DNA of 64,000 nucleotides from the NCBI RefSeq assembly GCF_039909015.1, contig NZ_CP150919.1, forward strand, positions 6,548,501 to 6,612,500, given 5' to 3'. The notes below the pieces were generated by a model. The model made no database searches. It was given only the letters and a program-made list of their open reading frames with translations, and was not told the DNA's origin. Below are positions 52,805 to 64,000 of this stretch, one piece after another; within the stretch, counting starts at the first letter, position 1; every line of letters begins with the position of its first letter. Origin of the DNA: Pseudomonas grandcourensis. Lineage in GTDB: Bacteria; Pseudomonadota; Gammaproteobacteria; Pseudomonadales; Pseudomonadaceae. The position numbers and the translations under genes are program-made.

Positions 52805-54475
52805 TTAAATGGCCTCGACGATGCTCTGCTCGCCGGAACCAAACGTCAGATATTCCACCAACTCAACCAGCGGCAATGGCTTGCTGATCAAATACCCCTG
52901 CACCTGATCGCATTCAAACCCGCGCAGCAGATCCAGTTGCTCCGGCGTTTCCACACCTTCTGCGACCACCTCAAGGTTGAGGTTGTGCGCCAGGTTGATC
53001 ATCGCGTGGACCAGTTTGCGGTTTTCCTCGCGCTGCTCCATGCCGCCGACAAAGCTCTTGTCGATCTTCAGCAAGGTGATCGGCAGGCTGTTGAGGTGCA
53101 CGAACGACGAGAACCCGGTGCCGAAGTCGTCCAGGGAGAAGCGCACACCGAGGCGCCCGAGGGCGTCCATGGTCTGCTTGACCAGATCGCTGCGGCGCAT
53201 CACGGCGGTTTCGGTCAGCTCGAACTCCAGCCACTGCGCTTCGACACCGCGCTCGGCAATCAGGCGGCTGAGGGTCGACAGCAACTGGCTGTCCTGGAAC
53301 TGCCGGAACGACAGGTTGATCGCCATGTGCAACGGCGGCAAACCCAGCTCAAGCAGCGCCTGCATGTCGCGCAAGGCCCGGGAAATCACCCAGTAACCCA
53401 GCGGCACAATCAGACCACTTTGCTCGGCCAGCGGCACGAATTCACTCGGTGCTAGCAAGCCGCGCTCGGCATGCCGCCAGCGCACCAACGCTTCGAGGCC
53501 GACGATTTGCCCGTCTTCGAGGTTCAGCCGTGGCTGGTAGTGCAATTCCAGCTCATCGCGGCGCAGCGCCCGGCGCAGCTCGGTTTCGAGGTCGGCGATG
53601 CTGCGGGCATTGCGGTTGATGCGCTCGTTGAAAATGTGAAAGGTGCAGCCCTGAGTGCTTTTGGCCTGCTGCATGGCGATGTGCGCGTGCCACATCAGCG
53701 GGTCCGCACCGGCCTGGGCCCGGGCGTGGGCGATGCCCAGACTGGAACCGATCAGCAGGCTTTCGCCATCGACCCAATAAGGCTCGGCCAGTGCTTCGCT
53801 GATGCGCTCGGCCATCCACTCGGCACGCTGGGGAGCGCGACGGGTGTCGATCAGCAGAGCGAATTCATCGCTGCCCAGGCGTGCCAGTTGATCGCCGACC
53901 TCAAGTTGATTCTTGAGCCGTGCCACCACTTGCAGGATCAGGCGGTCACCGGCCTGATGGCCAAGGGCGTCGTTGGCATAACGAAAGTTGTCGAGGTCGA
54001 GATGACCGAGGGCCAGGCCGCGACCGTCGTTTTCCGCCAGACGCGCCGTCAGCAGGGTCTGGAAACCCTGGCGGTTGGCGATGCCGGTCAGCGGATCTTG
54101 CTCGGCCAGGCGTTGCAGAGTGTTTTCCAGGACGCCACGTTCGCGCACATGCCGCAGGCAGCGGCGCAACATGCCGGTATCGAGCAGATCGCGCACCAGC
54201 CAGTCACTCACGCCGTCGGGCGGAATCAGCGGCTCATGGTCGAGCAACAACACCGTCGGCAGGCTGCAACGGCCCGGCGCCGGTTGAAGTTGCGGGATGG
54301 TCAATAACACCGCGCTGCGGTTGTCATCGAACAGGCTGCTGACCGACTCCCAACTCGGCGCGCTGATGAGCACGGCCGAGCTCCCCATAGGAGCCAGACA
54401 CTCGCGCAACAACGCTGCCCACGCTGGCTCTTCGGCCAGTAGCAGCAAACGCAAGGGTTCGACAGGCGTAGACAA
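52805..54475 (-). CDS. c-di-GMP phosphodiesterase with degenerate GGDEF, ProE-like
   Basis: The 556-residue protein has a receiver-like N-terminal domain (about 5-115) without the phosphoacceptor Asp, a GGDEF domain (about 125-285) and an EAL domain (about 295-545). The cyclase signature reads Gly-Ser-Asp-Glu-Phe, so cyclase activity is doubtful. The EAL residues look complete (EALVRW, DDFGTGFSS, KIDKSFV, EGVET). It should degrade c-di-GMP. The P. aeruginosa gene next to rep is, as I recall, PA5295 (ProE), an EPS-controlling phosphodiesterase. Divergent from rep across 264 bases, in which I see no other feature. Confidence 0.9.
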   Translation of the reverse strand: MSTPVEPLRLLLLAEEPAWAALLRECLAPMGSSAVLISAPSWESVSSLFDDNRSAVLLTIPQLQPAPGRCSLPTVLLLDHEPLIPPDGVSDWLVRDLLDTGMLRRCLRHVRERGVLENTLQRLAEQDPLTGIANRQGFQTLLTARLAENDGRGLALGHLDLDNFRYANDALGHQAGDRLILQVVARLKNQLEVGDQLARLGSDEFALLIDTRRAPQRAEWMAERISEALAEPYWVDGESLLIGSSLGIAHARAQAGADPLMWHAHIAMQQAKSTQGCTFHIFNERINRNARSIADLETELRRALRRDELELHYQPRLNLEDGQIVGLEALVRWRHAERGLLAPSEFVPLAEQSGLIVPLGYWVISRALRDMQALLELGLPPLHMAINLSFRQFQDSQLLSTLSRLIAERGVEAQWLEFELTETAVMRRSDLVKQTMDALGRLGVRFSLDDFGTGFSSFVHLNSLPITLLKIDKSFVGGMEQREENRKLVHAMINLAHNLNLEVVAEGVETPEQLDLLRGFECDQVQGYLISKPLPLVELVEYLTFGSGEQSIVEAI

Positions 54476-54739
54476 GCTAGCTCCCTAGACTCTGCAAAGA
54501 TGTAGGCGACGGGCATTATGCCGTTCCGATGACCAATGACAATGACATCAGTGAGCAAAACCAGCCCTTTGTATCCGGAATTACGAACATTAGCCGCAAA
54601 TTCGTTGCGCATCCTGCGTGAAAGTAACAAAACCGGCAATTACAGATAGCGTGGTACGTCACAAGTCGGACAGAGCAGCACAATTCGCTGAGCCTGTTAA
54701 AATGCCGGCCCATTTCGTGACTGACTCCTGAATTTACGT

Positions 54740-57377
<2,638 letters not shown>

Positions 57378-57397
57378 GCCGGGACGCAGTAATACCC

Positions 57398-57489
57398 CTG
57401 TAGGAGCGAGCCTGCTCGCGATTGCATAGTGTCAGCCGACATAGTCATTGGCTGATACACCGCTATCGCGAGCAGGCTCACTCCTACAG
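57398..57489. repeat. REPIN with inner hairpin
   Basis: The outer arms (ctgtaggagcgagcctgctc from 57398 and its inverted copy ending at 57489) match over about 25 bases with one mismatch. The centre has a second inverted repeat (gtgtcagcc / ggctgatacac). The whole 92 bases can fold into one long hairpin between convergent xpt and the CoA-transferase gene. Confidence 0.88.
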
Positions 57490-57507
57490 TTGTTTTTGGG
57501 CGAGCAG

Positions 57508-59430
57508 TTACTGTGCGGTGGCCTTGAGGCCTGTGAGCAGCAGGCGCTGATACAAATCCTCCTTCATCCCCTCCGGGCTGGCCAATTGCATGCGCTGCAG
57601 ATGCTCCTGGAACAACGCAGGCTCCGGTGCATCCAGCGCTGCCTTGCCCAATTCCAGCACCTCGCTCAGCTTGAACTTGCTCTTGAGCCAGTTCAGCGCC
57701 CGCAACAGATCCCGCTCCACCTCGGTGAAATCACAGCCCAGCGGATACTCCGGAAACAGCTGCGGATGCCGCGCCTGAATCTCCTGCAAACGCTGCGGAC
57801 TGTTATCGGTAAAGCGCGGATCGAGACGGAAGTCCTTGGGCAGTTTGCCGACTTTCTGCGCCTGCTCGATCAATCCCGGCTGAAAACGCGAGTCACTGAT
57901 ATTGAGCAAGGCCTCGATCACTGCTGCATCAGTCTTGCCGCGAAGATCGGCGATGCCGTATTCGGTGACCACGATGTCCCGCAAGTGCCGGGGAATCGTG
58001 CAGTGACCGTATACCCAGACGATGTTCGAGCTGACATCGCCGCCAGACTCGCGCCAACTGCGCAGCAGCAACACCGAGCGCGCGCCTTGCAGTGCATGAC
58101 CCTGCACCACGAAGTTGTACTGCCCGCCTACGCCGCTGAGCACACGCCCGTCTTCCAGCTGATCCGCCACCGCCGCACCGAGCAAGGTCACGGTGAATGC
58201 GGTGTTGATGAACCGCGCATCCAGGCGCTGCAAGCGCTTGAGTTCTTCCTGGCCGTAGAGCTCGTTGATGTAGCTGATGCGGGTCATGTTGAATGCAAGC
58301 CGCTCGTTTTGCGGCAATTCGCGCAAGCGTTCGTAGTAGCTGCGCGGACCGAGGAAGAATCCGCCGTGCACCGAGATGCCATCGGTTTGCGCAGTCTCGT
58401 CGAGGGTGCCGGCATCCGCCTGCTGTTGGGTCGCCACGTCCGGATAAACCTTGCGCCGCACGATCCCGGCATCGGCCAGCACCAGCAAGCCGTTGACGAA
58501 CATTTCGCTGCAACCGTACAAGCCCTTGGCGAAGGGTTCGATGCCGCCTTCGCGCTCGATCAGTTGCGCCCAGTGGCTGAGGTTTACGTCTGCCAGCAAA
58601 GCGCTGTATCCGTCGTTGTCGGTTTGCCGCGCCAGCAGCGCCGCCGTCAGCGCATCGCCCATGGAACCGATGCCGATCTGCAAGGTGCCGCCGTCACGCA
58701 CCAGGGTGCTGGCGTGCAGGCCAATGAAATGGTCCTGACACCCCACCGGCATGTTCGGCGTGGAAAATAGCGTGGTGTTGTCCTTCTCATCGATCAGCAG
58801 GTCAAAGGTGTCGATGCCGAGTTCCGCATCGCCGGCCATGTAGGGCAGATCGTTGTGTACCTGGCCGATCAGCAGGATGGTTTCTCCGGCGGCGCGGCGC
58901 TTGGCGATCATCGGCAACAGGTCGAGGGTGATGTCCGGGTTGCAGCTCAGGCTCAAGCGGTCGGGATGTTCGGCATCGCTGGCCACCAGTTGCGCCACCA
59001 GATTCAACCCGGCGGCATTGATGTCCCGCGCCGCATGGCTGTAATTGCTGCTGACGTAATCCTGTTGCGCCGTGGCACTGTTGAGCAGGCTGCCGGGCTG
59101 CATGAAGAACTGCTGGATGTGGATGTTGCCCGGCAGGCCATCGCGGCGCAGGTCGGCGAGAAATTCCAGCTCCGGATAATCGCCGAACACCCGCTCGACA
59201 AAGGGTTCGAGAAATCGCGTCTGCAAACCATCGCCCAAGGGTGGGCGGCCCAGACACAACGCGGTGTAGATCGTCAGCCGTCGCTCGGGCGACTGTGCGA
59301 TTCGCCGATACAGCGCGTTGACGAAGTGATTGGGTTTGCCCAACCCCAGAGGCAGGCCCATGTGGATATGCGCCGGCAACCGTGCCAAGACGTCATCGAC
59401 TGCCTGTTCGATAGAGCACAGCTGAACCAT
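57508..59430 (-). CDS. Acetyl-CoA hydrolase/transferase family protein
   Basis: The 640-residue protein has the two CoA-transferase halves. The N-terminal half (MVQLCSIEQAVDDVLARLPA to about residue 260) includes the HIHMGLPLGLGKPN and SLSCNPDITLDLLP segments. The C-terminal acetyl-CoA hydrolase half (about 330-520) includes RFINTAFTVTLLGAAVADQ and VGGQYNFVVQGHALQGARS. It is about 100 residues longer than Cat1-type enzymes because of an extension at the C-terminus. It may move CoA between short acyl groups; the substrates are unknown. GGAGG precedes the ATG at 59430. Confidence 0.85.
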   Translation of the reverse strand: MVQLCSIEQAVDDVLARLPAHIHMGLPLGLGKPNHFVNALYRRIAQSPERRLTIYTALCLGRPPLGDGLQTRFLEPFVERVFGDYPELEFLADLRRDGLPGNIHIQQFFMQPGSLLNSATAQQDYVSSNYSHAARDINAAGLNLVAQLVASDAEHPDRLSLSCNPDITLDLLPMIAKRRAAGETILLIGQVHNDLPYMAGDAELGIDTFDLLIDEKDNTTLFSTPNMPVGCQDHFIGLHASTLVRDGGTLQIGIGSMGDALTAALLARQTDNDGYSALLADVNLSHWAQLIEREGGIEPFAKGLYGCSEMFVNGLLVLADAGIVRRKVYPDVATQQQADAGTLDETAQTDGISVHGGFFLGPRSYYERLRELPQNERLAFNMTRISYINELYGQEELKRLQRLDARFINTAFTVTLLGAAVADQLEDGRVLSGVGGQYNFVVQGHALQGARSVLLLRSWRESGGDVSSNIVWVYGHCTIPRHLRDIVVTEYGIADLRGKTDAAVIEALLNISDSRFQPGLIEQAQKVGKLPKDFRLDPRFTDNSPQRLQEIQARHPQLFPEYPLGCDFTEVERDLLRALNWLKSKFKLSEVLELGKAALDAPEPALFQEHLQRMQLASPEGMKEDLYQRLLLTGLKATAQ

Positions 59431-59525
59431 CGGATCCTCCCTCACGTTCCATGACTTGGGCCTGGACCGAGCTTGCCGTGTCTTTGCTGCAATGAACAGC
59501 CACCCGGGTCAAATCACAGGCACAA

Positions 59526-59549
59526 AAAAGCCGCTCGAAAGCGGCTTTT
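59526..59549 (-). terminator. Rho-independent terminator after the cytochrome c5 gene
   Basis: The stem gccgct / agcggc with a cgaa loop is flanked by A6 on the left, which becomes U6 for minus-strand transcripts, and by T4 on the right. It lies about 18 bases past the cytochrome stop. Confidence 0.85.
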
Positions 59550-59567
59550 CACCAGCAAGACTCAGGC

Positions 59568-60002
59568 TTATTTCAAGCCGGACATCTTCTGGATGGCGCC
59601 TTTGAGCTCGGCGTCGGAGCAATCGGCACAAGTGCCTTTAGGCGGCATCGAGTTGATACCGGTAATGGCTTTGGCCAGGATGCCATCGAGGCCACCCTGG
59701 TGATCGGCACGTTCTTTCCAGGCAGCGGCATCACCGATTTTCGGCGCGCCCAACAGGCCTGAACCGTGGCAAGCGTTGCAATGTTTTGCAATCACATCAT
59801 CCGGAGTTTTCGCACCACCACCGCCGCCGGCGGCAGTGGCCACTTCCATCCCTTTGCACTCTTTACCCTGAACACAAACCTGGCCGACTGGCTCAAGGCG
59901 TTTGGCGATATCGTCGTTGGTCGCAGCCTGAGCGCTGACACTGACAGCCCATAGGGCCAATACGGTTGCTGGTGCAGCCAGCATTTTCATAATTAGGTTC
60001 AC
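59568..60002 (-). CDS. Cytochrome c5 family protein
   Basis: The 144-residue periplasmic protein has a signal peptide (to about residue 27, ending VSVSAQA), a Gly5 linker (about 59-63) and a single haem site Cys-Asn-Ala-Cys-His at about residues 75-79. The axial methionine is probably in INSMPPKGTC, followed by the second cysteine pair (GTCADCSD) typical of cytochrome c5. It carries electrons to terminal oxidases. The GTG at 60002 has GAGGG eight bases upstream; an in-frame ATG at 59990 is the alternative. Confidence 0.9.
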   Translation of the reverse strand: MNLIMKMLAAPATVLALWAVSVSAQAATNDDIAKRLEPVGQVCVQGKECKGMEVATAAGGGGGAKTPDDVIAKHCNACHGSGLLGAPKIGDAAAWKERADHQGGLDGILAKAITGINSMPPKGTCADCSDAELKGAIQKMSGLK

Positions 60003-60172
60003 GCGTTCACCCTCAATGGTGGCTAGTCACGCCTACGGCCACGGTTCGCAGGCGGGCGCAAGTATAGCGGTAAGCCCGTCGCACTGAAACAACCCCAAAG
60101 TCGGAGGGGTCTTAGGCCGCGACGGAAATACAGCCCGGGCGCCTCTGCGATGCTGGCAGGACGCCTCTTTTC

Positions 60173-60721
60173 TTAGAAATTCGCCGGTGTGGCTGCGCTG
60201 ATTAGTCGCGCCGGCACATCGAACGGATTACGGAAACGGTGTGGCTTGGTACTTTCAAAGTAGTAGCTATCGCCGGCTTCGAGGACAAAAGTTTCGAGAC
60301 CGACCACCAGTTCCAGTTTTCCTTCGACCAGGATGCCGGTTTCCTCGCCCTCATGGGTGAGCATCTCGTCACCGGTGTCGGCGCCTGGCGGATAGATTTC
60401 ATTGAGGAATGCGATAGCCCGGCTCGGGTGCGCCCGACCGACCAGCTTCATGGTCACCGCGCCATCGGAAATATCGATCAGCTCGTTGGCCTTGTAGACG
60501 ATCTGGGTCGGTTTTTCCTGCAGGATTTCTTCGGAAAAGAACTCGACCATGGACATGGGAATTCCGCCCAGCACTTTGCGCAGCGAACTGATCGAGGGGC
60601 TGACGCTGTTCTTCTCGATCATCGAGATCGTGCTGTTGGTGACCCCCGCCCGTTTGGCGAGCTCACGCTGGGAAAGGCCTTTGAGCCTACGGATGGATTG
60701 CAGTCGTTCACCGACGTCCAA
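60173..60721 (-). CDS. pauR: PauR-type XRE-cupin repressor
   Basis: The 182-residue regulator has an N-terminal XRE helix-turn-helix (about 5-60; LSQRELAKRAGVTNSTISMI) and a C-terminal cupin domain (about 105-180; EGEETGILVEGKLELVVG and GDSYYFESTKPHRFRNP). P. aeruginosa PauR has this architecture, represses polyamine catabolism genes, and sits next to dadX, as here. Polyamines are the expected ligand. Its ATG lies about 130 bases from the dadX stop, so it has its own promoter. Confidence 0.85.
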   Translation of the reverse strand: MDVGERLQSIRRLKGLSQRELAKRAGVTNSTISMIEKNSVSPSISSLRKVLGGIPMSMVEFFSEEILQEKPTQIVYKANELIDISDGAVTMKLVGRAHPSRAIAFLNEIYPPGADTGDEMLTHEGEETGILVEGKLELVVGLETFVLEAGDSYYFESTKPHRFRNPFDVPARLISAATPANF

Positions 60722-60848
60722 AGCTTGCGCCTCCAGGATTCAGATTGTTGGAATAGTGAGCGTTATCATGGCGACAGCGTTCAGTATTTACAACACCTTG
60801 ACCTGAATCCTGCTCAGCGAGGCGACTTCCGGTCCTGAGCCCTGTGCA

Positions 60849-61922
60849 CTAAGCCCCGGAATAGAGCAGTGGCACTCGGCGCAGGTTGCAGAAGATCTGG
60901 TAAGGAATCGTGCCGGCAGCCATGGCCACATCACTGGCGAGGATGTTTTTGCCCCACAACTCGACGGTCGAACCGAGGCCGGCCTGCGGCACATCGGTCA
61001 GGTCGATGCAGAGCATGTCCATCGATACCCGGCCGATCAGCTGGCTGCGCTGCCCGGCAACCAGCACTGGCGTGCCGGTCGGAGCCAGACGCGGGTAGCC
61101 GTCGGCGTAACCCATGGCCACGACGCCAATGCGCATCGGTTTCGGGGTGATGAATTTGGCGCCGTAGCCGACGGGCTCACCGGCCGGCAACTCGCGCACA
61201 CTGATCACCTTCGACTCCAGGGTCATGACCGGTTGCAGGCGCGATGCTGTTTCGTTGGCTTCTTCGAAGGGCGTGGCGCCGTAGAGCATGATGCCCGGGC
61301 GCACCCAATCACTCGGAATCTGCGGCCAACCGAGCACCGCCGGCGAGTTGCGCAGGCTGACCTCGGCGGACAAGCCCTTGCGCGCCGCTTCAAACACCGC
61401 CACCTGATCGGCACTCGCTTGTTCGTGCAGTTCGTCGGCACGCGCAAAGTGGCTCATCAGCACCACTTTCGCGACTTTGCCGCTAGCTAGCAGCCGTTGA
61501 TAGGCCGCCTGATAATCCGCCGGGTGCAGACCCACGCGGTGCATGCCCGAATCGAGCTTCAGCCACACGGTGATCGGCTTGCTCAACGTCGCTTTCTCGA
61601 TGGCTTCGAGCTGCCACAGCGAATGCACCACGCACCAGAAATCATGCTCGACAATCAGCGCCAGCTCATCGGCTTCGAAAAAACCTTCCAGCAGCAGGAT
61701 CGGCGCACGAATGCCCGCCGCCCGCAGTTCCAACGCCTCTTCGATGCAGGCCACGGCAAACCCGTCCGCCTCGGCTTCCAGCGCCTGGGCGCAACGCACC
61801 GCGCCATGGCCATAGGCATCAGCCTTGATCACCGCGAGGGCTTTGGCCCCCGTGAGTTCACGGGCGATTCGGTAGTTGTTGCGCAGGGCTTGAAGGTCGA
61901 TCAGGGCACGGGCAGGACGCAT
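60849..61922 (-). CDS. dadX: Catabolic alanine racemase
   Basis: The 357-residue PLP enzyme interconverts L- and D-alanine, feeding D-alanine to DadA. Lys33 in [11 protein letters not shown] binds PLP, and the second catalytic base Tyr lies in GYGAKF (about residue 254). The MGYADGYPR and [13 protein letters not shown] blocks are typical. Position after dadA and ridA makes it DadX rather than the biosynthetic Alr. About 100 bases separate it from ridA. Confidence 0.95.
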   Translation of the reverse strand: MRPARALIDLQALRNNYRIARELTGAKALAVIKADAYGHGAVRCAQALEAEADGFAVACIEEALELRAAGIRAPILLLEGFFEADELALIVEHDFWCVVHSLWQLEAIEKATLSKPITVWLKLDSGMHRVGLHPADYQAAYQRLLASGKVAKVVLMSHFARADELHEQASADQVAVFEAARKGLSAEVSLRNSPAVLGWPQIPSDWVRPGIMLYGATPFEEANETASRLQPVMTLESKVISVRELPAGEPVGYGAKFITPKPMRIGVVAMGYADGYPRLAPTGTPVLVAGQRSQLIGRVSMDMLCIDLTDVPQAGLGSTVELWGKNILASDVAMAAGTIPYQIFCNLRRVPLLYSGA

Positions 61923-62019
61923 GGCGGCAGACTTCTGGTCGGGTTATCGGGAAGAAAAACCGGCGCTGGCTGACGACGTGAACCGCCAACAGCACCGGGA
62001 GAGGGATCTGTCTGAAAGC

Positions 62020-62373
62020 TTATGGCAGAGCGGCGACAACCGACAGCTCGACCAGGATTTCCGGTTCGCACAGTTTCGATTCAACGGTGGCACGAGCCGG
62101 GGCGACGCCTTTTGGCAGCCACTTGTCCCACACCGCGTTCATGCCTTCGAAATGCGCGTCGATGTCTTTCAGGTAAATCGTCACCGACAAAAGATTGTTT
62201 TTGTCGGTGCCGGCCAGATCGAGCAAACGCTCGATGTTGGCCAGGGTTTCACGGGTCTGCTGTTCAATCCCGGCGTTCATGTCGTCGCCGACCTGCCCGG
62301 CCAGGTACACCGTGCCGTTATGGGTGACGATCTGACTCATGCGCTCATTGGTGAGCTGGCGCTGGACTAACAT
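62020..62373 (-). CDS. RidA family enamine/imine deaminase
   Basis: The 117-residue protein has the RidA/YjgF core: [21 protein letters not shown], then [17 protein letters not shown], and a late [12 protein letters not shown] stretch with the Arg that binds the substrate carboxylate and a Cys. It removes reactive imines; here it probably clears 2-iminopropionate formed by DadA on D-alanine. Its start lies inside the dadA end (29-base overlap), supporting co-expression. AGGAG lies about ten bases upstream. Confidence 0.92.
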   Translation of the reverse strand: MLVQRQLTNERMSQIVTHNGTVYLAGQVGDDMNAGIEQQTRETLANIERLLDLAGTDKNNLLSVTIYLKDIDAHFEGMNAVWDKWLPKGVAPARATVESKLCEPEILVELSVVAALP

Positions 62374-63649
62374 GCTTTGCAGACTCCTGGATTTTTTTGC
62401 CGTAACGGGAAATATCGAGACCTTCGGCGCTGATCTGCGGCTTTTTCTTCGCCATCAGATCAGCCAGCAAGCGACCGGAGCCACAGGCCATGGTCCAGCC
62501 GAGCGTGCCGTGACCGGTGTTCAGGAACAGGTTCTTGAACGGGGTGGCGCCAACAATCGGGGTGCCGTCCGGAGTGGTCGGACGCAGGCCAGTCCAGAAA
62601 TCGGCCTGGGCCAGATCGCCGCCCTGAGGATAAAGGTCGTTGACGATCATCTCCAGGGTTTCGCGGCGACGCGGATTCAGCGACAGGTCAAAACCGGCGA
62701 TCTCGGCCATGCCGCCAACGCGGATGCGGTTGTCGAAACGGGTGATCGCGACCTTGTAGGTCTCGTCGAGAATGGTCGAAGTCGGGGCCATCGCCGGGTT
62801 GGTGATCGGCACGGTCAGGGAGTAGCCCTTGAGCGGGTATACCGGCGCCTTGATCCCCAGCGGCTTGAGCAGTTGCGGCGAGTAGCTGCCGAGGGCCAGC
62901 ACGTAGCGGTCGGCGGTTTCCAGCTTGCCGTCGATCCACACACCGTTGATGCGATCACCGGCGAAGTCGAGGTGCTGAATGTCCTGACCGAAACGGAATT
63001 GCACACCGAGGTTTGCGGCCATCTCGGCGAGCTTGGTGGTGAACATCTGGCAGTCGCCAGTCTGGTCGTTCGGCAGACGCAGAGCACCGGCGAGGATGTC
63101 AGTGACGCTTGCCAGCGCCGGCTCAACGCGGGCAATACCGTCGCGGTCGAGCAGCTCGAACGGCACACCGGATTCTTTCAGCACGGCGATGTCTTTCGCG
63201 GCGCCGTCCAGTTGAGCCTGGGTGCGGAACAGTTGGGTGGTGCCGAGGCTGCGGCCTTCGTAGGCAATGCCCGTTTCGGCGCGCAGTTCGTCGAGGCAGT
63301 CACGGCTGTACTCGGACAGACGAACCATGCGCTCCTTGTTCACCGCGTAACGGCTGGCGGTGCAGTTGCGCAGCATCTGTGCCATCCACAGGTACTGGTC
63401 GATGTCGGCAGTGGCCTTGATCGCCAAAGGCGCGTGGCGCTGCAACAGCCACTTGATGGCCTTGAGCGGCACGCCCGGCGCGGCCCACGGCGAGGCATAA
63501 CCCGGCGAGACCTGCCCGGCGTTGGCGAAACTGGTCTCCATGGCAGCAGCCGGCTGCCGGTCCACAACCACCACTTCAAACCCGGCACGGGCCAGATAGT
63601 AAGCACTGGTGGTACCGATAACGCCGCTACCCAAGACCATGACGCGCAT
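62345..63649 (-). CDS. dadA: D-amino acid dehydrogenase small subunit
   Basis: The 434-residue flavoenzyme oxidises D-alanine to pyruvate and ammonia with electrons going to the respiratory chain. The dinucleotide-binding motif Gly-x-Gly-x-x-Gly is at the very start ([19 protein letters not shown]), and the C-terminal FAD-binding [14 protein letters not shown] and [15 protein letters not shown] are standard. I chose MRVMVLGSG at 63649 because GAGGG is eight bases upstream; an ATG two codons earlier is too close to it. It heads dadA-ridA-dadX. Confidence 0.96.
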   Translation of the reverse strand: MRVMVLGSGVIGTTSAYYLARAGFEVVVVDRQPAAAMETSFANAGQVSPGYASPWAAPGVPLKAIKWLLQRHAPLAIKATADIDQYLWMAQMLRNCTASRYAVNKERMVRLSEYSRDCLDELRAETGIAYEGRSLGTTQLFRTQAQLDGAAKDIAVLKESGVPFELLDRDGIARVEPALASVTDILAGALRLPNDQTGDCQMFTTKLAEMAANLGVQFRFGQDIQHLDFAGDRINGVWIDGKLETADRYVLALGSYSPQLLKPLGIKAPVYPLKGYSLTVPITNPAMAPTSTILDETYKVAITRFDNRIRVGGMAEIAGFDLSLNPRRRETLEMIVNDLYPQGGDLAQADFWTGLRPTTPDGTPIVGATPFKNLFLNTGHGTLGWTMACGSGRLLADLMAKKKPQISAEGLDISRYGKKIQESAKHVSPAPAHQ

Positions 63650-63739
63650 TTTCATATCCCTCATCGCGGCTAACCGCTGACGTTTGTTATTCAGAGCTTT
63701 AGATGCGCGCAGTGTAAAAAAGATTTGCCAGTGCTTTTC

Positions 63740-63768
63740 ACTATATAAGCGCCTATATTTGGCGACAA
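63740..63768 (-). promoter_or_regulatory. Candidate sigma-70 promoter of dadA with possible DadR site
   Basis: Read on the minus strand, TTGTCG (63768-63763) and TATAGT (63745-63740) are separated by exactly 17 bases. That spacing, with four and five matches to consensus, suggests a promoter with a leader of about 85 bases before dadA. A small dyad (cgcc at 63750-63753 and ggcg at 63761-63764) lies in the spacer where DadR could bind. Confidence 0.5.
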
Positions 63769-63806
63769 TTCTCGGCAAAAACCCTTTTCACGGAGGCGCA
63801 TCCCCT

Positions 63807-64000
63807 ATGCGTACCAACACTCAGACCAAACGTGAGCTGGACAAGATCGACCGCAACATCCTGCGGATCCTGCAAGCGGACGGGCGGATTTCATTTACGG
63901 AGCTAGGAGAAAAGGTCGGGCTCTCGACCACGCCCTGTACTGAGCGGGTCCGGCGTCTGGAGCGCGAAGGGATCATCATGGGCTACAACGCCAGGCTCAA
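63807..64000 (+). CDS. dadR: Lrp/AsnC family regulator DadR, N-terminal part
   Basis: The first 64 codons are visible before the window ends. They encode the DNA-binding half of an Lrp/AsnC regulator: MRTNTQTKRELDKIDRNILR followed by the helix-turn-helix ISFTELGEKVGLSTTPCTER. Divergent orientation from dadA matches P. aeruginosa dadR, which senses alanine and activates dadAX. GGAGG lies about ten bases before the ATG. The effector-binding domain is outside the window. Confidence 0.9.
   Translation, partial: MRTNTQTKRELDKIDRNILRILQADGRISFTELGEKVGLSTTPCTERVRRLEREGIIMGYNARL

Overview
The window reads as a chromosome segment of a fluorescent Pseudomonas (P. fluorescens group). Gene order matches what I know of Pseudomonas chromosomes: algP-algQ-dsbB, hemY-hemX-hemD-hemC-algR-argH, cyaA-rnk, cyaY-lptM-lysA-dapF-xerC, sutA, amtB-glnK, rep-xpt, and pauR-dadX-ridA-dadA-dadR. 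GC-rich genes are tightly packed. Intergenic gaps carry Pseudomonas REP/REPIN palindromes of at least three sequence types. I found no rRNA, tRNA, insertion sequence or CRISPR array.

Layout. 1-12.0 kb: a LysE-type exporter (cut by the window start), an MscS-type channel coupled to an ABC-F ATPase, the alginate-regulation neighbourhood (AlgP, an FKBP isomerase, AlgQ), DsbB, the late haem operon hemC-D-X-Y, and algR. 12-28 kb: core metabolism and housekeeping (argH, two GST paralogues, cyaA, rnk, cyaY, the lysA-dapF-xerC operon, SutA, YjbQ, AmtB-GlnK). 28-30.5 kb: a small accessory island with REPs, a folded RNA-like leader, a Bro-N (phage antirepressor-like) gene and a HigBA toxin-antitoxin pair. 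30.7-33.5 kb: comM and a secreted DUF4432 protein.

33.7-50.1 kb is the most interesting region: eleven co-directional, mostly overlapping or abutting genes. It begins with a SrfA-SrfB-SrfC set: a single-pass membrane protein, an actin/Hsp70-fold ATPase and a large GTPase. A single-pass protein follows, then a secreted von Willebrand A (VWA) protein, an ABC ATPase, an FtsX-type permease, a SUMF1-fold protein without the catalytic cysteines, two lipoproteins and a membrane-anchored VWA protein. The run VWA, ATPase, permease, SUMF1, lipoprotein has the same order as ppkA-tagT-tagS-tagR-tagQ, the envelope-signalling module of the P. aeruginosa H1 type VI secretion system. Here there is no kinase domain, no phosphatase and no T6SS gene; the module is joined to SrfABC. 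I propose a trans-envelope machine in which the periplasmic VWA/SUMF1/lipoprotein part and the ABC transporter communicate with cytoplasmic NTPases. Its function is unknown.

50-64 kb: a GcvA-like LysR regulator, a MATE exporter, a c-di-GMP phosphodiesterase with a broken GGDEF site, Rep helicase, Xpt, a CoA-transferase-family protein, a cytochrome c5, and the D-/L-alanine catabolic locus (PauR, DadX, RidA, DadA and divergent DadR, cut by the window end). A candidate sigma-70 promoter for dadA overlaps a possible DadR site.
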